Positions 52,731 to 60,793 are shown, counted from the stretch's first letter. The stretch is 64,000 nucleotides of DNA from CAYWPG01 sp964460035 (GCA_964460035.1 CAYWPG010000011.1:1-64000); one strand, 5' to 3'. Numbers and translations: made by a program. Notes: generated by a model from the letters alone, not told the origin.

Positions 52731-54224
52731 ATGGGAAGTCGACACGCGGCGCTAACCACTGTAGAGGACATCGCTACCGATCCCTGGTCGATACGCGACA
52801 CCAGCAAGCTGCCCCTATGCGTGGACCTGGACGGAACGCTCCTCCAAAGCGATCTGCTGGAGGAGTGTTTCATCAACACATTGCGCGAAGCCCCCATCAA
52901 GGCCCTCAAGGCACTGGGTTTGCTGCGCCAAGGTCGCGCAGCATTCAAGCATGCTCTGGCCAGCGGCTATCGCCTGTCGCCCGAAGAACTGCCCTTCAAC
53001 CGAGAGCTGTTGCGTTATCTGCACACCCAAAAAGCCGCCGGGCGACGGCTAGTGTTAGTCACCGCCAGCCATTACGAGTTTGCACGCTCGATCGCGGACC
53101 ATCTGCAGCTCTTCGACGAGGTGTTGGCCACAGACCGTAACCGCAACTTGAAAGGGAAGGTGAAGGCAGAGGCACTGGTACAGCGGTTCGGCGAAGGCGG
53201 TTTCGTCTACGTCGGCGATGCGGCCTGCGACATCGCGGTCTGGCAGCATGCCGCTGCGGCCATGCTTGTGAACCCCTCGGCCAAGCTCGCTGAGCAGGCT
53301 GCCAAGGTCGCGCCGGTAGAGCGTGTCTTCGCGTCGCCTACTACCAAGACGCAAAGCCTGATCCGGACCATGCGAGTCTACCAGTGGGTGAAGAATCTGC
53401 TGGTCTTCGTGCCGCTGGTGATCGCGCAGGGGTTCGTCTCATGGCAACTGACGCAGAACGCTATCCTGATGTTCGCCGCCTTCTGCTTGGCGGCCTCGGG
53501 CGGCTACGTAATCAACGATCTCTACGATATCAGGGCTGATCGTAAGCACCCGCGCAAGCGTCGGCGTCCTTTTGCGAGCGGCGCGCTGCCATTGCGCTAC
53601 GGACTGTTCGGACCGGCGCTGCTCGGGGCAGGGCTGCTGCTCGCCGCAGCGATATCTACGGCGGCGGCTGTGGTGCTGATGGCCTACATCCTGGGAACCA
53701 GCGCGTATTCCTATTGGCTCAAGAAAAAGCCACTGGCTGACGTCTTCGTGCTGGCCGGGCTCTACACCGTACGCATTGCCGGCGGCGCAGTAGCCTGCGG
53801 CATCGCCCTCTCCCACTGGCTACTCGCCTTCTCGGCGTTTCTGTTCTTGGGCTTGGCGATCGTCAAGCGCACAGCAGAGCTGCGAGACGCCGCCGCCAGC
53901 GAAGCGGTGGGCACACGGCGCGGCTACGGGGTCGGCGATCTGGCTCTGATCCAGACCATGGGGCTCGCCAGCAGTTTCATGGCCACCCTCGTACTGGCGC
54001 TGTACATCGAAAACGGGGTTTCGCAGGCATTGTACGCTCAGCCCTGGACATTGTGGCTGGCGGTACCGGCCATGCTGTTCTGGCAATGCCGGCTCTGGTT
54101 AGCCACCAGTCGCGGTCAAATGCATGACGACCCGATCGTCTTCGCCGCCAGAGATTACGTCTCCTGGAGCTGCCTGGCGGTGGTGACGGTCGCGTTCATC
54201 GGTGCCGGACCCGGCGGTGCGTGA
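52731..54224 (+). CDS. HAD-UbiA fusion, probable polyprenyl-phosphate phosphoribosyltransferase/phosphatase
   Basis: 497 residues with two domains. Residues about 25-205 form a HAD phosphatase: VDLDGTLLQSD, LVLVTAS, LKGKVKAEAL and GDAACDIAVW are motifs I to IV. From about 210 a UbiA-type prenyltransferase has several transmembrane helices and the metal motif NDLYDIRAD (Asn262 to Asp270) followed by RKHPRKRRRPFASG, and a second block YWLKKKPLADVFVLAGLYTV. These blocks match decaprenyl-phosphate 5-phosphoribose synthase (mycobacterial Rv3806c-like) rather than ubiquinone or heme enzymes. In such fusions the HAD part is thought to remove the 5-phosphate afterwards. GGGGA sits 6 bases before the start. 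It heads a four-gene run. Confidence 0.88.
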   Translation: MGSRHAALTTVEDIATDPWSIRDTSKLPLCVDLDGTLLQSDLLEECFINTLREAPIKALKALGLLRQGRAAFKHALASGYRLSPEELPFNRELLRYLHTQKAAGRRLVLVTASHYEFARSIADHLQLFDEVLATDRNRNLKGKVKAEALVQRFGEGGFVYVGDAACDIAVWQHAAAAMLVNPSAKLAEQAAKVAPVERVFASPTTKTQSLIRTMRVYQWVKNLLVFVPLVIAQGFVSWQLTQNAILMFAAFCLAASGGYVINDLYDIRADRKHPRKRRRPFASGALPLRYGLFGPALLGAGLLLAAAISTAAAVVLMAYILGTSAYSYWLKKKPLADVFVLAGLYTVRIAGGAVACGIALSHWLLAFSAFLFLGLAIVKRTAELRDAAASEAVGTRRGYGVGDLALIQTMGLASSFMATLVLALYIENGVSQALYAQPWTLWLAVPAMLFWQCRLWLATSRGQMHDDPIVFAARDYVSWSCLAVVTVAFIGAGPGGA

Positions 54225-54359
54225 AGAGCTACGGCCCGACGACCTGGATATACGTGCCTAAGGACGCCCTTGTGGCCGAGCTATCGCCGTTGGCAAGGTC
54301 ATGCCAATGGACCCTGCCGACACTGTGTCACTCTCAAACGAGTCAGGTAAAAACCGAGA

Positions 54360-54737
54360 ATGACCACCAAGATAGCCTTGATCGCCTTGCTGAGCGTTTT
54401 CCTCTCTGCGCTGGCGCAGTTGGCACTGAAGATCGGCTCTACTGCGGCGTGGAGCACCGGCGCGGATGCCAGGGAAACGGCTCTGAGCTGGTTTTTCAAG
54501 GCGGCGCTAGCCAACCCGTACGTTATCGGTGGCTTCGCTCTCTACGGTGCCGGTGCACTGACCTGGCTACTGGTGCTGTCACGTACCGAACTCAGCGTCG
54601 CCTATCCCTTCGTATCCGTGGGCTTGATCGTGACCATGCTGCTCGGAGCCGTGGTGCTACAGGAGCCGGTCAGTCCGCTGCGACTGCTAGGGGGCGCGCT
54701 GATCGTGACCGGCGTGCTCCTGGTCGCTCAATCGTGA
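54360..54737 (+). CDS. SMR/EmrE-type small membrane protein
   Basis: A 125-residue, four-helix membrane protein of the small multidrug-resistance/EamA-like superfamily. It reads MTTKIALIALLSVFLSALAQ at the start and has AYPFVSVGLIVTMLLGAVVL then GGALIVTGVLLVAQS at the end, close to ArnE/ArnF-type undecaprenyl-phosphate-sugar flippase subunits rather than drug exporters. No paired second subunit is seen. It lies 135 bases after the UbiA gene and 22 bases before the membrane protein. A role in moving a lipid-linked sugar across the inner membrane is my inference from the context. Confidence 0.82.
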   Translation: MTTKIALIALLSVFLSALAQLALKIGSTAAWSTGADARETALSWFFKAALANPYVIGGFALYGAGALTWLLVLSRTELSVAYPFVSVGLIVTMLLGAVVLQEPVSPLRLLGGALIVTGVLLVAQS

Positions 54738-54759
54738 TCCGACAACAACGAGGCCAGTC

Positions 54760-56106
54760 ATGGAAGAGCGCGTCCTAAACCCAACCACCACGCTCGCCGA
54801 TCGCACCGCCTGGTCCAGCGAGACCGGTACGGCACGCAGGCTGGTAGCATTATTCCTCGTCGTTCTGAGCTTCGCGGTGTATTGGTGGGTGGGCGGCACC
54901 TTCGATCGTTTGGACGTGTACGCCCAGTACAACGTCCTCTACGACGCCGACCCCAACGCCCGCCTCCCCTGTTACGCCAACGGCTGGGGCGACGGTCGCA
55001 GTCTAGTTCATCCCAATCTGTGCAATCTGATCAACCCCTGGGTACGCATGATCGCCATGCCGGCGGCCATCCTGGGCCTGGCGGACGCCGAGCAGGTGCG
55101 ATACGGGCTTTCGCTAATGGTGGCGCCGTTGTTCGCCGGCCTCTCGGTAGCGCTGGTGTTCTCCAGCCTGCTGCTGCTCGGCTGCCGTGGCGCGGCAGCG
55201 CTGGCGCTGACACTGCTGTACGCCTTCTCCTTTAGCCAATTGCTATTCGGCAGCATCCCCGATCATTTCGCGCTGGGCGGCTTCTCGCTAACCCTGAGCT
55301 TATGGCTGATGCTTCTCAGCCTTTGCCAGCGCCGTATCCGCGTCCTGCCGTGGGCACTCGCCGGTGCGCTGACGCTGAGCGTCACGCTTACCAACGCGCT
55401 GCTGTTCATCCTGTTCTTCGCGCTTGCCGCAGTCCCTTCGCTGGGCCGCAAACAAGCGCTGCGGACAGGCGTGCGCATAGGAGCGCTGGCGGTAGCTCTG
55501 GTGTTGCTAGTCAAAGTGCCGATGGACATCGCGTATGGCGGGGGCCGCAACGAGTTGGGTGCTGCCCGCGACTTCACCGGCGCGTATCTGCACGAGCAGC
55601 CGCTGGCGGCATTGGCCGAGTTTCCCGGTACCGTGGTTGCCGCTTTCGTCGCGCCCGAAAGCACCACTCTTCCTCAGCGGGAAAACCTGCAAGAGGGGCG
55701 CTACCCGTTCCAACTCACGCTGAAAGGAAAGGCCTACGCCTACCCGAGCCCGTTGGCGCGAGCGGCGGCCATGGTGATGGCGACGTTGCTGATAGTGGCA
55801 TTAGGCGCGGGTATTACGCTTGCCAGGGCCGGCGATGCCTTGGATCGGGCGCTGCTAGGCGCCGCCACGGGCAGCCTGCTGTTCAACGCCCTGCTCCATG
55901 CCGGCTGGGGGTCCGAGTACTTCCTGTACAGCCAGCACTGGTTCGCGGCAAGCACGCTGCTACTGGCCTTCATCGCCCGCTCGGTGCTGGGCCGTTCCCG
56001 GGCGCTTCCGGTCGCCTTCACCACGGCAGCCGTACTCGTTGCCGCCGCAAACTTCGAAGGACTGCTGCGTATTTTCGCCATGCTGGAGCAGGCCTCAGGC
56101 GCATGA
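54760..56106 (+). CDS. Polytopic membrane protein, GT-C-like
   Basis: A 448-residue protein with about ten transmembrane segments. After the first helix a loop has FDRLDVYAQYNVLYDADPNA and then a His-Pro (SLVHPN), reminiscent of GT-C glycosyltransferases, which keep acidic catalytic residues in the first external loop and an NVLFxxD...HP pattern. A large external loop lies near residues 265-320. GAGG is 7 bases before the start. It follows the SMR-like gene by 22 bases. I cannot identify a substrate; as a partner of the HAD-UbiA enzyme a lipid-linked pentose donor is plausible. Confidence 0.72.
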   Translation: MEERVLNPTTTLADRTAWSSETGTARRLVALFLVVLSFAVYWWVGGTFDRLDVYAQYNVLYDADPNARLPCYANGWGDGRSLVHPNLCNLINPWVRMIAMPAAILGLADAEQVRYGLSLMVAPLFAGLSVALVFSSLLLLGCRGAAALALTLLYAFSFSQLLFGSIPDHFALGGFSLTLSLWLMLLSLCQRRIRVLPWALAGALTLSVTLTNALLFILFFALAAVPSLGRKQALRTGVRIGALAVALVLLVKVPMDIAYGGGRNELGAARDFTGAYLHEQPLAALAEFPGTVVAAFVAPESTTLPQRENLQEGRYPFQLTLKGKAYAYPSPLARAAAMVMATLLIVALGAGITLARAGDALDRALLGAATGSLLFNALLHAGWGSEYFLYSQHWFAASTLLLAFIARSVLGRSRALPVAFTTAAVLVAAANFEGLLRIFAMLEQASGA

Positions 56107-56116
56107 TGGAGCCCTT

Positions 56117-57457
56117 ATGACTCTGCGGTTCATTCGCCCGTTAGTCTCGCTGCTGCTGGCCATTGCTGCCGGCCTGGCATCGGCGGCGCCGATCTATTAC
56201 GTAGATCAGGGTCATGCCAAAGCCGACGATGCCAACCCCGGCACCGAAGAAGCGCCCTGGAAAACGCTGCGACGCGCGGTGCGCGATCCTCTCCCGCCTG
56301 GTACCACCGTCATCGTCCGTCCTGGGGTTTACGAGGCCGGCGGTGGCAGCTGGAACCGGCCGGCGCTAAACCCGCCTAGCTCAGGGGCTCCTGGCAAGCC
56401 CATCGTTTTCATAGCGCTGCCACAGCATGGCGCGAGGCTGGACAGTCAAGGCGACGATGCGCCCATCGGCAGTTTTGCGCGGGATTATGTTGTCATCGAC
56501 GGTTTTCATATTCAAAGCGCGGCGGCGCTGGGCGTGAGCGTGTTCGGCACCGGCAACCGCCGGGTGCGCGGCGTGGTGATTCAGAACATGAAGATCCACG
56601 GCATGCGTGGCGCCGGCGGCGGCAATACCGACGGCATTCGAATCGAGCGCGCCTCGGGGGTGACGGTGCGCAACAACGAGATCTTCGACATACGAAACGA
56701 GAAGCTCACCACCAACGCCGCGGGCGTCAAGCTCTACTACTCCGACAACATCATCGTGGAGAACAATGAAATCTATAGGGTTGTGGCCGGCGTGAAAGAA
56801 AAGGAAGAAGGTCAGGAGGTACACATTCGGCGCAATCGCTTTCGCGATTGCGGCGCCGGCATGGAGTTGATGAATCAGAACTATACGACCACGGCGGGGT
56901 ACTACTTTTATCAGAACATTGTGGAGAACTGCCGCAACGGTTTCATCGGGCAGACCGCCGGCACGGCGCGGATGCAGCGCGTGTATGTCTACAACAACCT
57001 GTTCTACGGCTATACGGACTCGGGGGTCAGCGGCACCCGTCATGGCAGCGCCCGGCGTGTCTGGAACAATATCTTCTACAATGCGGGCACTGCCCGTTAC
57101 GACATCGCCATTCACCAAGACCCGCCTGCGGAGTTCGAGCTGATAGACTTCAACCTCTACTACCGCGAGCCGCGCACAGTAGTGGGCCTATACGATACCA
57201 ACCGCCGATTCGACAGCCTGCGCGCATGGCAGTACAGCGGTTTCGACGCCAACTCCTTGTTGGGCGATCCCAAGTTCGTCAACGCAGCCAAGCGCGACTT
57301 TCGGCTCGCCGAAGACTCCCCGGCACGCGCTGCGGGTCGAGTCGGCGGAGTAGCAGGCAATGGCCCGGTGAACATCGGGCCCTACATAGAAGAGAACGAC
57401 ATCATCGGCATAAAGCCCGCTCCGGAGAGCCTGATCGAACGCGTGGCAGACCGTTGA
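56117..57457 (+). CDS. Exported right-handed beta-helix protein, copy 1
   Basis: About 446 residues. A signal peptide (FIRPLVSLLLAIAAGLASAA) is followed by YYVDQGHAKADDANPGTEE and PWKTLRRAV, the opening of many secreted pectate-lyase-like parallel beta-helix proteins. Then come short repeats such as VIDGFHIQSAAALGVSVFGT, NNEIFDIRNE and NIIVENNEIYRVV, typical rungs. These folds include polysaccharide lyases and mannuronan epimerases, but catalytic residues are not clear. It starts 10 bases after the membrane protein with GGAG upstream, so it is the last gene of the run. It shares tracts of identical DNA with the inverted copy at 57554-58918. Confidence 0.86.
   Translation: MTLRFIRPLVSLLLAIAAGLASAAPIYYVDQGHAKADDANPGTEEAPWKTLRRAVRDPLPPGTTVIVRPGVYEAGGGSWNRPALNPPSSGAPGKPIVFIALPQHGARLDSQGDDAPIGSFARDYVVIDGFHIQSAAALGVSVFGTGNRRVRGVVIQNMKIHGMRGAGGGNTDGIRIERASGVTVRNNEIFDIRNEKLTTNAAGVKLYYSDNIIVENNEIYRVVAGVKEKEEGQEVHIRRNRFRDCGAGMELMNQNYTTTAGYYFYQNIVENCRNGFIGQTAGTARMQRVYVYNNLFYGYTDSGVSGTRHGSARRVWNNIFYNAGTARYDIAIHQDPPAEFELIDFNLYYREPRTVVGLYDTNRRFDSLRAWQYSGFDANSLLGDPKFVNAAKRDFRLAEDSPARAAGRVGGVAGNGPVNIGPYIEENDIIGIKPAPESLIERVADR
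56455..56617 (+). repeat. Identical inverted-repeat tract 1, copy A
   Basis: These 163 bases are identical to the reverse complement of 58406-58568. They encode the shared stretch from APIGSFARDY to MHGMRGAG of the two beta-helix proteins. I compared them base by base. A single base (56454) and then (56618) mark where identity stops. Confidence 0.9.
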
Positions 57458-57498
57458 GCATGCGCGCAAGGCCCCGCCCGGGCACGCTCTGCCAATGA

Positions 57499-57531
57499 AA
57501 ACGGGCCGGCCGCGTTGCGGCTGGCCCGTTT
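57499..57531. terminator. Bidirectional terminator between the two beta-helix genes
   Basis: AAACGGGCCGGCCGC (57499-57513) pairs with GCGGCTGGCCCGTTT (57517-57531), with one G-T pair and a 3-base loop. A-rich bases precede it and T-rich bases follow, so it would work in both directions. It sits between the convergent stops. Confidence 0.75.
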
Positions 57532-57553
57532 CGGTACCCCGATGGCAGGGCTA

Positions 57554-58918
57554 TCAATTCACGGTCAGCGAGGTCGGTGCTTTGGGTGGCGCACCGCTCG
57601 CATTGTTGATACCGATCACATCGCTATCGTTGATATAAGGGCCCACGTTGACCTTCGCCCCCGTCGCCACCCCGCCCACACGGCCCATGCCGCGCGCCGG
57701 CGAGGTTGCAGCTAAGCGGAAGTCGCCGCCGCCCGGATTCAGCAACTGCGGATCGGCCACAATGGAGTGCCGATCGTAGCCCGTCCCTTGCTGCCAGGCC
57801 GCCAGGTTGCGGAACCAGCGGTTGGTACTGTACAGGCCGAGCACGAACTGCGGTTGCCGAGCGTACAGGTTGTAATCGCTCAGCTCCAGCTCACGCGGCG
57901 GATCCTGATGCATAGTGATCTCGGAGTGCGAGCTCGCGCCCGGATAGAAGATATTGTTCCAGACGCGGCGGTCAGTGCCATGGCGGGTGCCGCTGACCCC
58001 CGAGTTCGTATAGCCGTAGAACAGGTTGTTGTAGACATACACGCGCTGCATCCGCGCCGTCCCGGCGGTCTGCCCGATGAAACCGTTGCGGCAGTTCTCC
58101 ACAATGTTCTGATAAAAGTAGTACCCCGCCGTGGTCGTATAGTTCTGATTCATCAACTCCATGCCGGCGCTGCAGTTACGGATATGGTTACGCCGGATAT
58201 GAATTTCCTGTCCTTCCTCCTTTTCCTTTATCCCGGCAACAACGTCATAAATCAGGTTGTTCTCGACAACTATGTTATCCGAGTAATAAATCTTGACGCC
58301 CGCGGCATTGGTGGAGCGGTTCTGATTCGACACATCGAAAATTTCGTTGTTTCGGATAACCGCTCCCGTAGCGCGCTCGACTCGAATACCGTCGGTATTG
58401 CCACTGCCGGCGCCACGCATGCCGTGGATCTTCATGTTCTGAATCACCACGCCGCGCACCCGGCGGTTGCCGGTGCCGAACACGCTCACGCCCAGCGCCG
58501 CCGCGCTTTGAATATGAAAACCGTCGATGACAACATAATCCCGCGCAAAACTGCCGATGGGCGCATCGCTGCCCCCGGCATCCAGACGCGCACCATGACG
58601 CGGCTCAGCACGGAAAGTGATCGGCTTGTCGGCGGTACCCGAAGTGGCGGGATTGAGTGCTGGCCGGTTCCAGCTGCCACCGCTGGCCTCGTAAACCCCA
58701 GGGCGAACGATGACGGTGTCGCCGGGCTGTAGCGGTTCGCTCATGGCGCGCCGCATCGTCAGCCACGGCCTGTCTGCCGTGCCCGGATTGCTATCGTTGG
58801 CGGCAGGGTGTTTCTGATCTACGTAGTAAGTGGCGGCGCTTGCCAACGGCCCGATCAGCAGGCCACAGAGGAGAACCGAGACTACGATTAGCCACGGCGT
58901 CGCTTTCTTGCTGCTCAT
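57554..58918 (-). CDS. Exported right-handed beta-helix protein, copy 2
   Basis: About 454 residues, a paralogue of the protein at 56117-57457. A signal-anchor sequence (WLIVVSVLLCGLLIGPLASA) starts it, followed by the same YYVDQKHPAANDSNPGT opening and nearly the same rungs, including QNMKIHGMRGAGSGNTDGIR, NNEIFDVSNQ and MELMNQNYTTTAGYYFYQ. The ends differ in sequence more than the middle. Start at 58918 (MSSKKATP) is preferred; the frame opens at 58960. It is divergent from the phaB-like gene by 458 bases. A role in polysaccharide binding or modification is likely. Confidence 0.86.
   Translation of the reverse strand: MSSKKATPWLIVVSVLLCGLLIGPLASAATYYVDQKHPAANDSNPGTADRPWLTMRRAMSEPLQPGDTVIVRPGVYEASGGSWNRPALNPATSGTADKPITFRAEPRHGARLDAGGSDAPIGSFARDYVVIDGFHIQSAAALGVSVFGTGNRRVRGVVIQNMKIHGMRGAGSGNTDGIRVERATGAVIRNNEIFDVSNQNRSTNAAGVKIYYSDNIVVENNLIYDVVAGIKEKEEGQEIHIRRNHIRNCSAGMELMNQNYTTTAGYYFYQNIVENCRNGFIGQTAGTARMQRVYVYNNLFYGYTNSGVSGTRHGTDRRVWNNIFYPGASSHSEITMHQDPPRELELSDYNLYARQPQFVLGLYSTNRWFRNLAAWQQGTGYDRHSIVADPQLLNPGGGDFRLAATSPARGMGRVGGVATGAKVNVGPYINDSDVIGINNASGAPPKAPTSLTVN
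58406..58568 (-). repeat. Identical inverted-repeat tract 1, copy B
   Basis: Reverse complement of 56455-56617, identical over all 163 bases. A second near-identical tract pairs 56853-57016 (one mismatch) with the corresponding part of copy 2 around 57990-58170. Confidence 0.9.
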
Positions 58919-59376
58919 TGTAGCTCCAGATATGTCAGAGGGACGTCGAGCACGAAACATCGCTTTCGTCGTCTTATGGCAATCCGGCTCGGTGAAAGCG
59001 CATCGCCCTCAGCAAGATTCCGCAAATACGTTCTCTGGAAACCCTGCCAAAGGGTTTGCCCTTCCCTTACCGCACAATCCGCTGCTCCCCCCAGCGGACG
59101 CGCTTGAAGCCGGAGCCGACGAGTTTCCCCCCTACCGAAAGCGGGTTCAGGGCAGCGCTTCACAGATGCTGTTGCTCATTCGCGCCGCTGCGGCGAAACT
59201 GTGTCTGGTGTCGCGGTCAATGTGTGCACCGGTTCCGGTGCAGCGTTGCCCCAGCGCTGCGGAATCCGTCTTCGCACGCCGAAAAAAAACCTATGCTTAA
59301 CAACGGCGACAGGGTTTCGCTCAGCGACCGCGGCACTTACTGGAATGGACGAAATATCAGAAGGGAGTCATATACA
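58919..59376. other. 458-base divergent gap upstream of the phaB-like gene
   Basis: No convincing gene. It contains a dyad TGCACCGG-tt-CCGGTGCA (59225-59242), a likely operator, and a run of eight A residues near 59282-59289. Promoters for both flanking genes should lie here. Confidence 0.45.
59225..59242. promoter_or_regulatory. Operator-like dyad TGCACCGG-tt-CCGGTGCA
   Basis: A perfect 8-bp inverted repeat with a 2-base centre, about 135 bases upstream of the phaB-like start. It could be bound by a dimeric regulator. No regulator gene is adjacent. Confidence 0.4.
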
Positions 59377-60120
59377 ATGAGTCGATTGAAAGGCAGGACC
59401 GCCATCGTTACCGGGGGGTCGCGCGGAATTGGCAAGGCCATTGCACTGGAACTGGGCCGCCTGGGCGCGAAAGTAGCTATCAACTATCGCAGCGGCAAGG
59501 AGGAGGCCGAAGCCGTAGCCGAAGAGCTCAGGCAGGCCGGGACCGAAGCGCTGGTCATTCGTGCCGACGTCAGCAAAGCGAACGAAGCGCGGGGCTTGGT
59601 CAAGCAAGTGGTGGATACGTGGGGGCGGCTCGATATCCTGGTGAACAACGCCGGCATTACCCGCGACAGAACCTTGCGCAAGCTGGAGGACGAGGACTGG
59701 CACCAGGTCATCCAAACCAATCTCGATAGCGTCTTCTACACCGTCAGCGCCGCGCAGAAGACGATGGTGGAACAGCAGTATGGCCGCATCGTCAACATCA
59801 GTTCCTTCGTCGGCCAAGCCGGCAACTTCGGACAAGCGAACTACGCCGCCAGCAAAGGAGGCGTGATCGCTTTTACCAAGAGCGCCGCCCAAGAACTGGC
59901 CCGATACAACATCACCATCAACGCCATTGCGCCCGGCTTTACGGAAACGGAGATGCTGGAGAAGGTTCCGGGGAATATTCAAGAGAAAATTCTCGCCAAG
60001 ATTCCTATGGGCCGTTTTGGCAAGCCCGAGGAAATCGCCAAGGCGGTGGCTTTTCTCGTAACCGACGCCGACTACATCACAGGGCAGCAGATCAATATCA
60101 ACGGCGGAGTGTATATGTAA
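59377..60120 (+). CDS. phaB: Acetoacetyl-CoA reductase (PhaB/FabG-type short-chain dehydrogenase)
   Basis: A 247-residue short-chain dehydrogenase. TGGSRGIGKAIALELGRLGA is the cofactor loop, catalytic Ser in VNISSFVGQAGNFGQ, YxxxK in NYAASKGGVIAFTKSAAQE and the end NINGGVYM. The FxQANYAASKGG and FTETEMLEKVPGNI features fit acetoacetyl-CoA reductases of polyhydroxybutyrate synthesis better than fatty-acid FabG. The start at 59377 follows GGGAG. No phaA or phaC is in the window, so a role in poly-hydroxyalkanoate or in lipid synthesis must be tested. Confidence 0.85.
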   Translation: MSRLKGRTAIVTGGSRGIGKAIALELGRLGAKVAINYRSGKEEAEAVAEELRQAGTEALVIRADVSKANEARGLVKQVVDTWGRLDILVNNAGITRDRTLRKLEDEDWHQVIQTNLDSVFYTVSAAQKTMVEQQYGRIVNISSFVGQAGNFGQANYAASKGGVIAFTKSAAQELARYNITINAIAPGFTETEMLEKVPGNIQEKILAKIPMGRFGKPEEIAKAVAFLVTDADYITGQQININGGVYM

Positions 60121-60166
60121 GACATAGGCGCGGCGCTACCGTCCGCGCCAGCTCATAGCGTGTTTG

Positions 60167-60199
60167 ACTCGGCGGGCGCACACCCAGCGCCCGTCGAGT
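60167..60199 (+). terminator. Hairpin after the phaB-like gene
   Basis: ACTCGGCGGGCGC (60167-60179) pairs with GCGCCCGTCGAGT (60187-60199) with one G-T pair and a 7-base loop, about 47 bases past the stop. No T-run follows, though TGTTT lies just before it. It probably separates phaB from the next gene. Confidence 0.5.
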
Positions 60200-60286
60200 T
60201 ACCCGCGTCGACAATGCATAACTGCAAACGCTTCAGGATGACAGGCCGGTTACCGCCGGCAGCGTTACAGGAACAAGGAGGAGACC

Positions 60287-60646
60287 ATGCAGTTGTCCAT
60301 GCAGGAAATCGCCGACGAGCGATTGCCGATGCCGTTCGCGGCACCCGATCCCTTCCAGGTCGCTATTTACGATCTCTACCGCCTGCCTCTGGGAACGCCT
60401 GTGAACCGGGTCGTGGTGATCAGCGAGCAGGCTACGCCGAACGGGTTCTTCGACGATGCTGAGGCCTTGGAGCCGGAAGATGCCAGCGAACTGCTGTGGC
60501 AGTTGCTGCACAAAGACGGAACGCGGGTCGGCGACGTGGTCTACGACCAGATCCCCGAGCCGGGCGACTTCATTCTGCGCCGCTGCCCCCAAGGTTTTAT
60601 TGTGGAATGCTCGATGCCCCTCGAAGCCGGAGTTGGCCAGGCATAG
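60287..60646 (+). CDS. Short unknown cytoplasmic protein
   Basis: A 119-residue, acidic soluble protein that I do not recognise. AAGGAGGAGACC lies directly before the ATG, an excellent ribosome-binding site, so it is very probably made. The N-terminus MQLSMQEIADERLP has no signal or membrane helix. The middle (VAIYDLYRLPLGTPVNRVVV) looks like beta strands, and LLWQLLHKDGTRVGDVVYDQ follows. It lies 166 bases after the phaB-like gene with a hairpin between, and converges with the SixA gene. Confidence 0.72.
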   Translation: MQLSMQEIADERLPMPFAAPDPFQVAIYDLYRLPLGTPVNRVVVISEQATPNGFFDDAEALEPEDASELLWQLLHKDGTRVGDVVYDQIPEPGDFILRRCPQGFIVECSMPLEAGVGQA

Positions 60647-60793
60647 CTGCTCAAGGGACTGCCGCGCGGGACAAGGAGATCCCGCACCGGCTACCTTGCG
60701 CATTGGCCGCGTTGTACTCGTGCTGACCAAAGGCAGGCATCGCTTTGGCCAGCACGGTGCGGCGCGCCGCCACAGGTGCGAGATGCTGGGCAA

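Noticed and set aside
54221..54778. 185-residue plus-strand frame after the UbiA gene
   Set aside because: It overlaps the SMR-type gene in another register; the latter has clear membrane-protein features.
56381..57118. 245-residue minus-strand frame, similar to a 321-residue plus-strand frame at 57767-58732
   Set aside because: The likeness between them follows from the duplicated beta-helix genes on the opposite strands, so it does not show a real gene.
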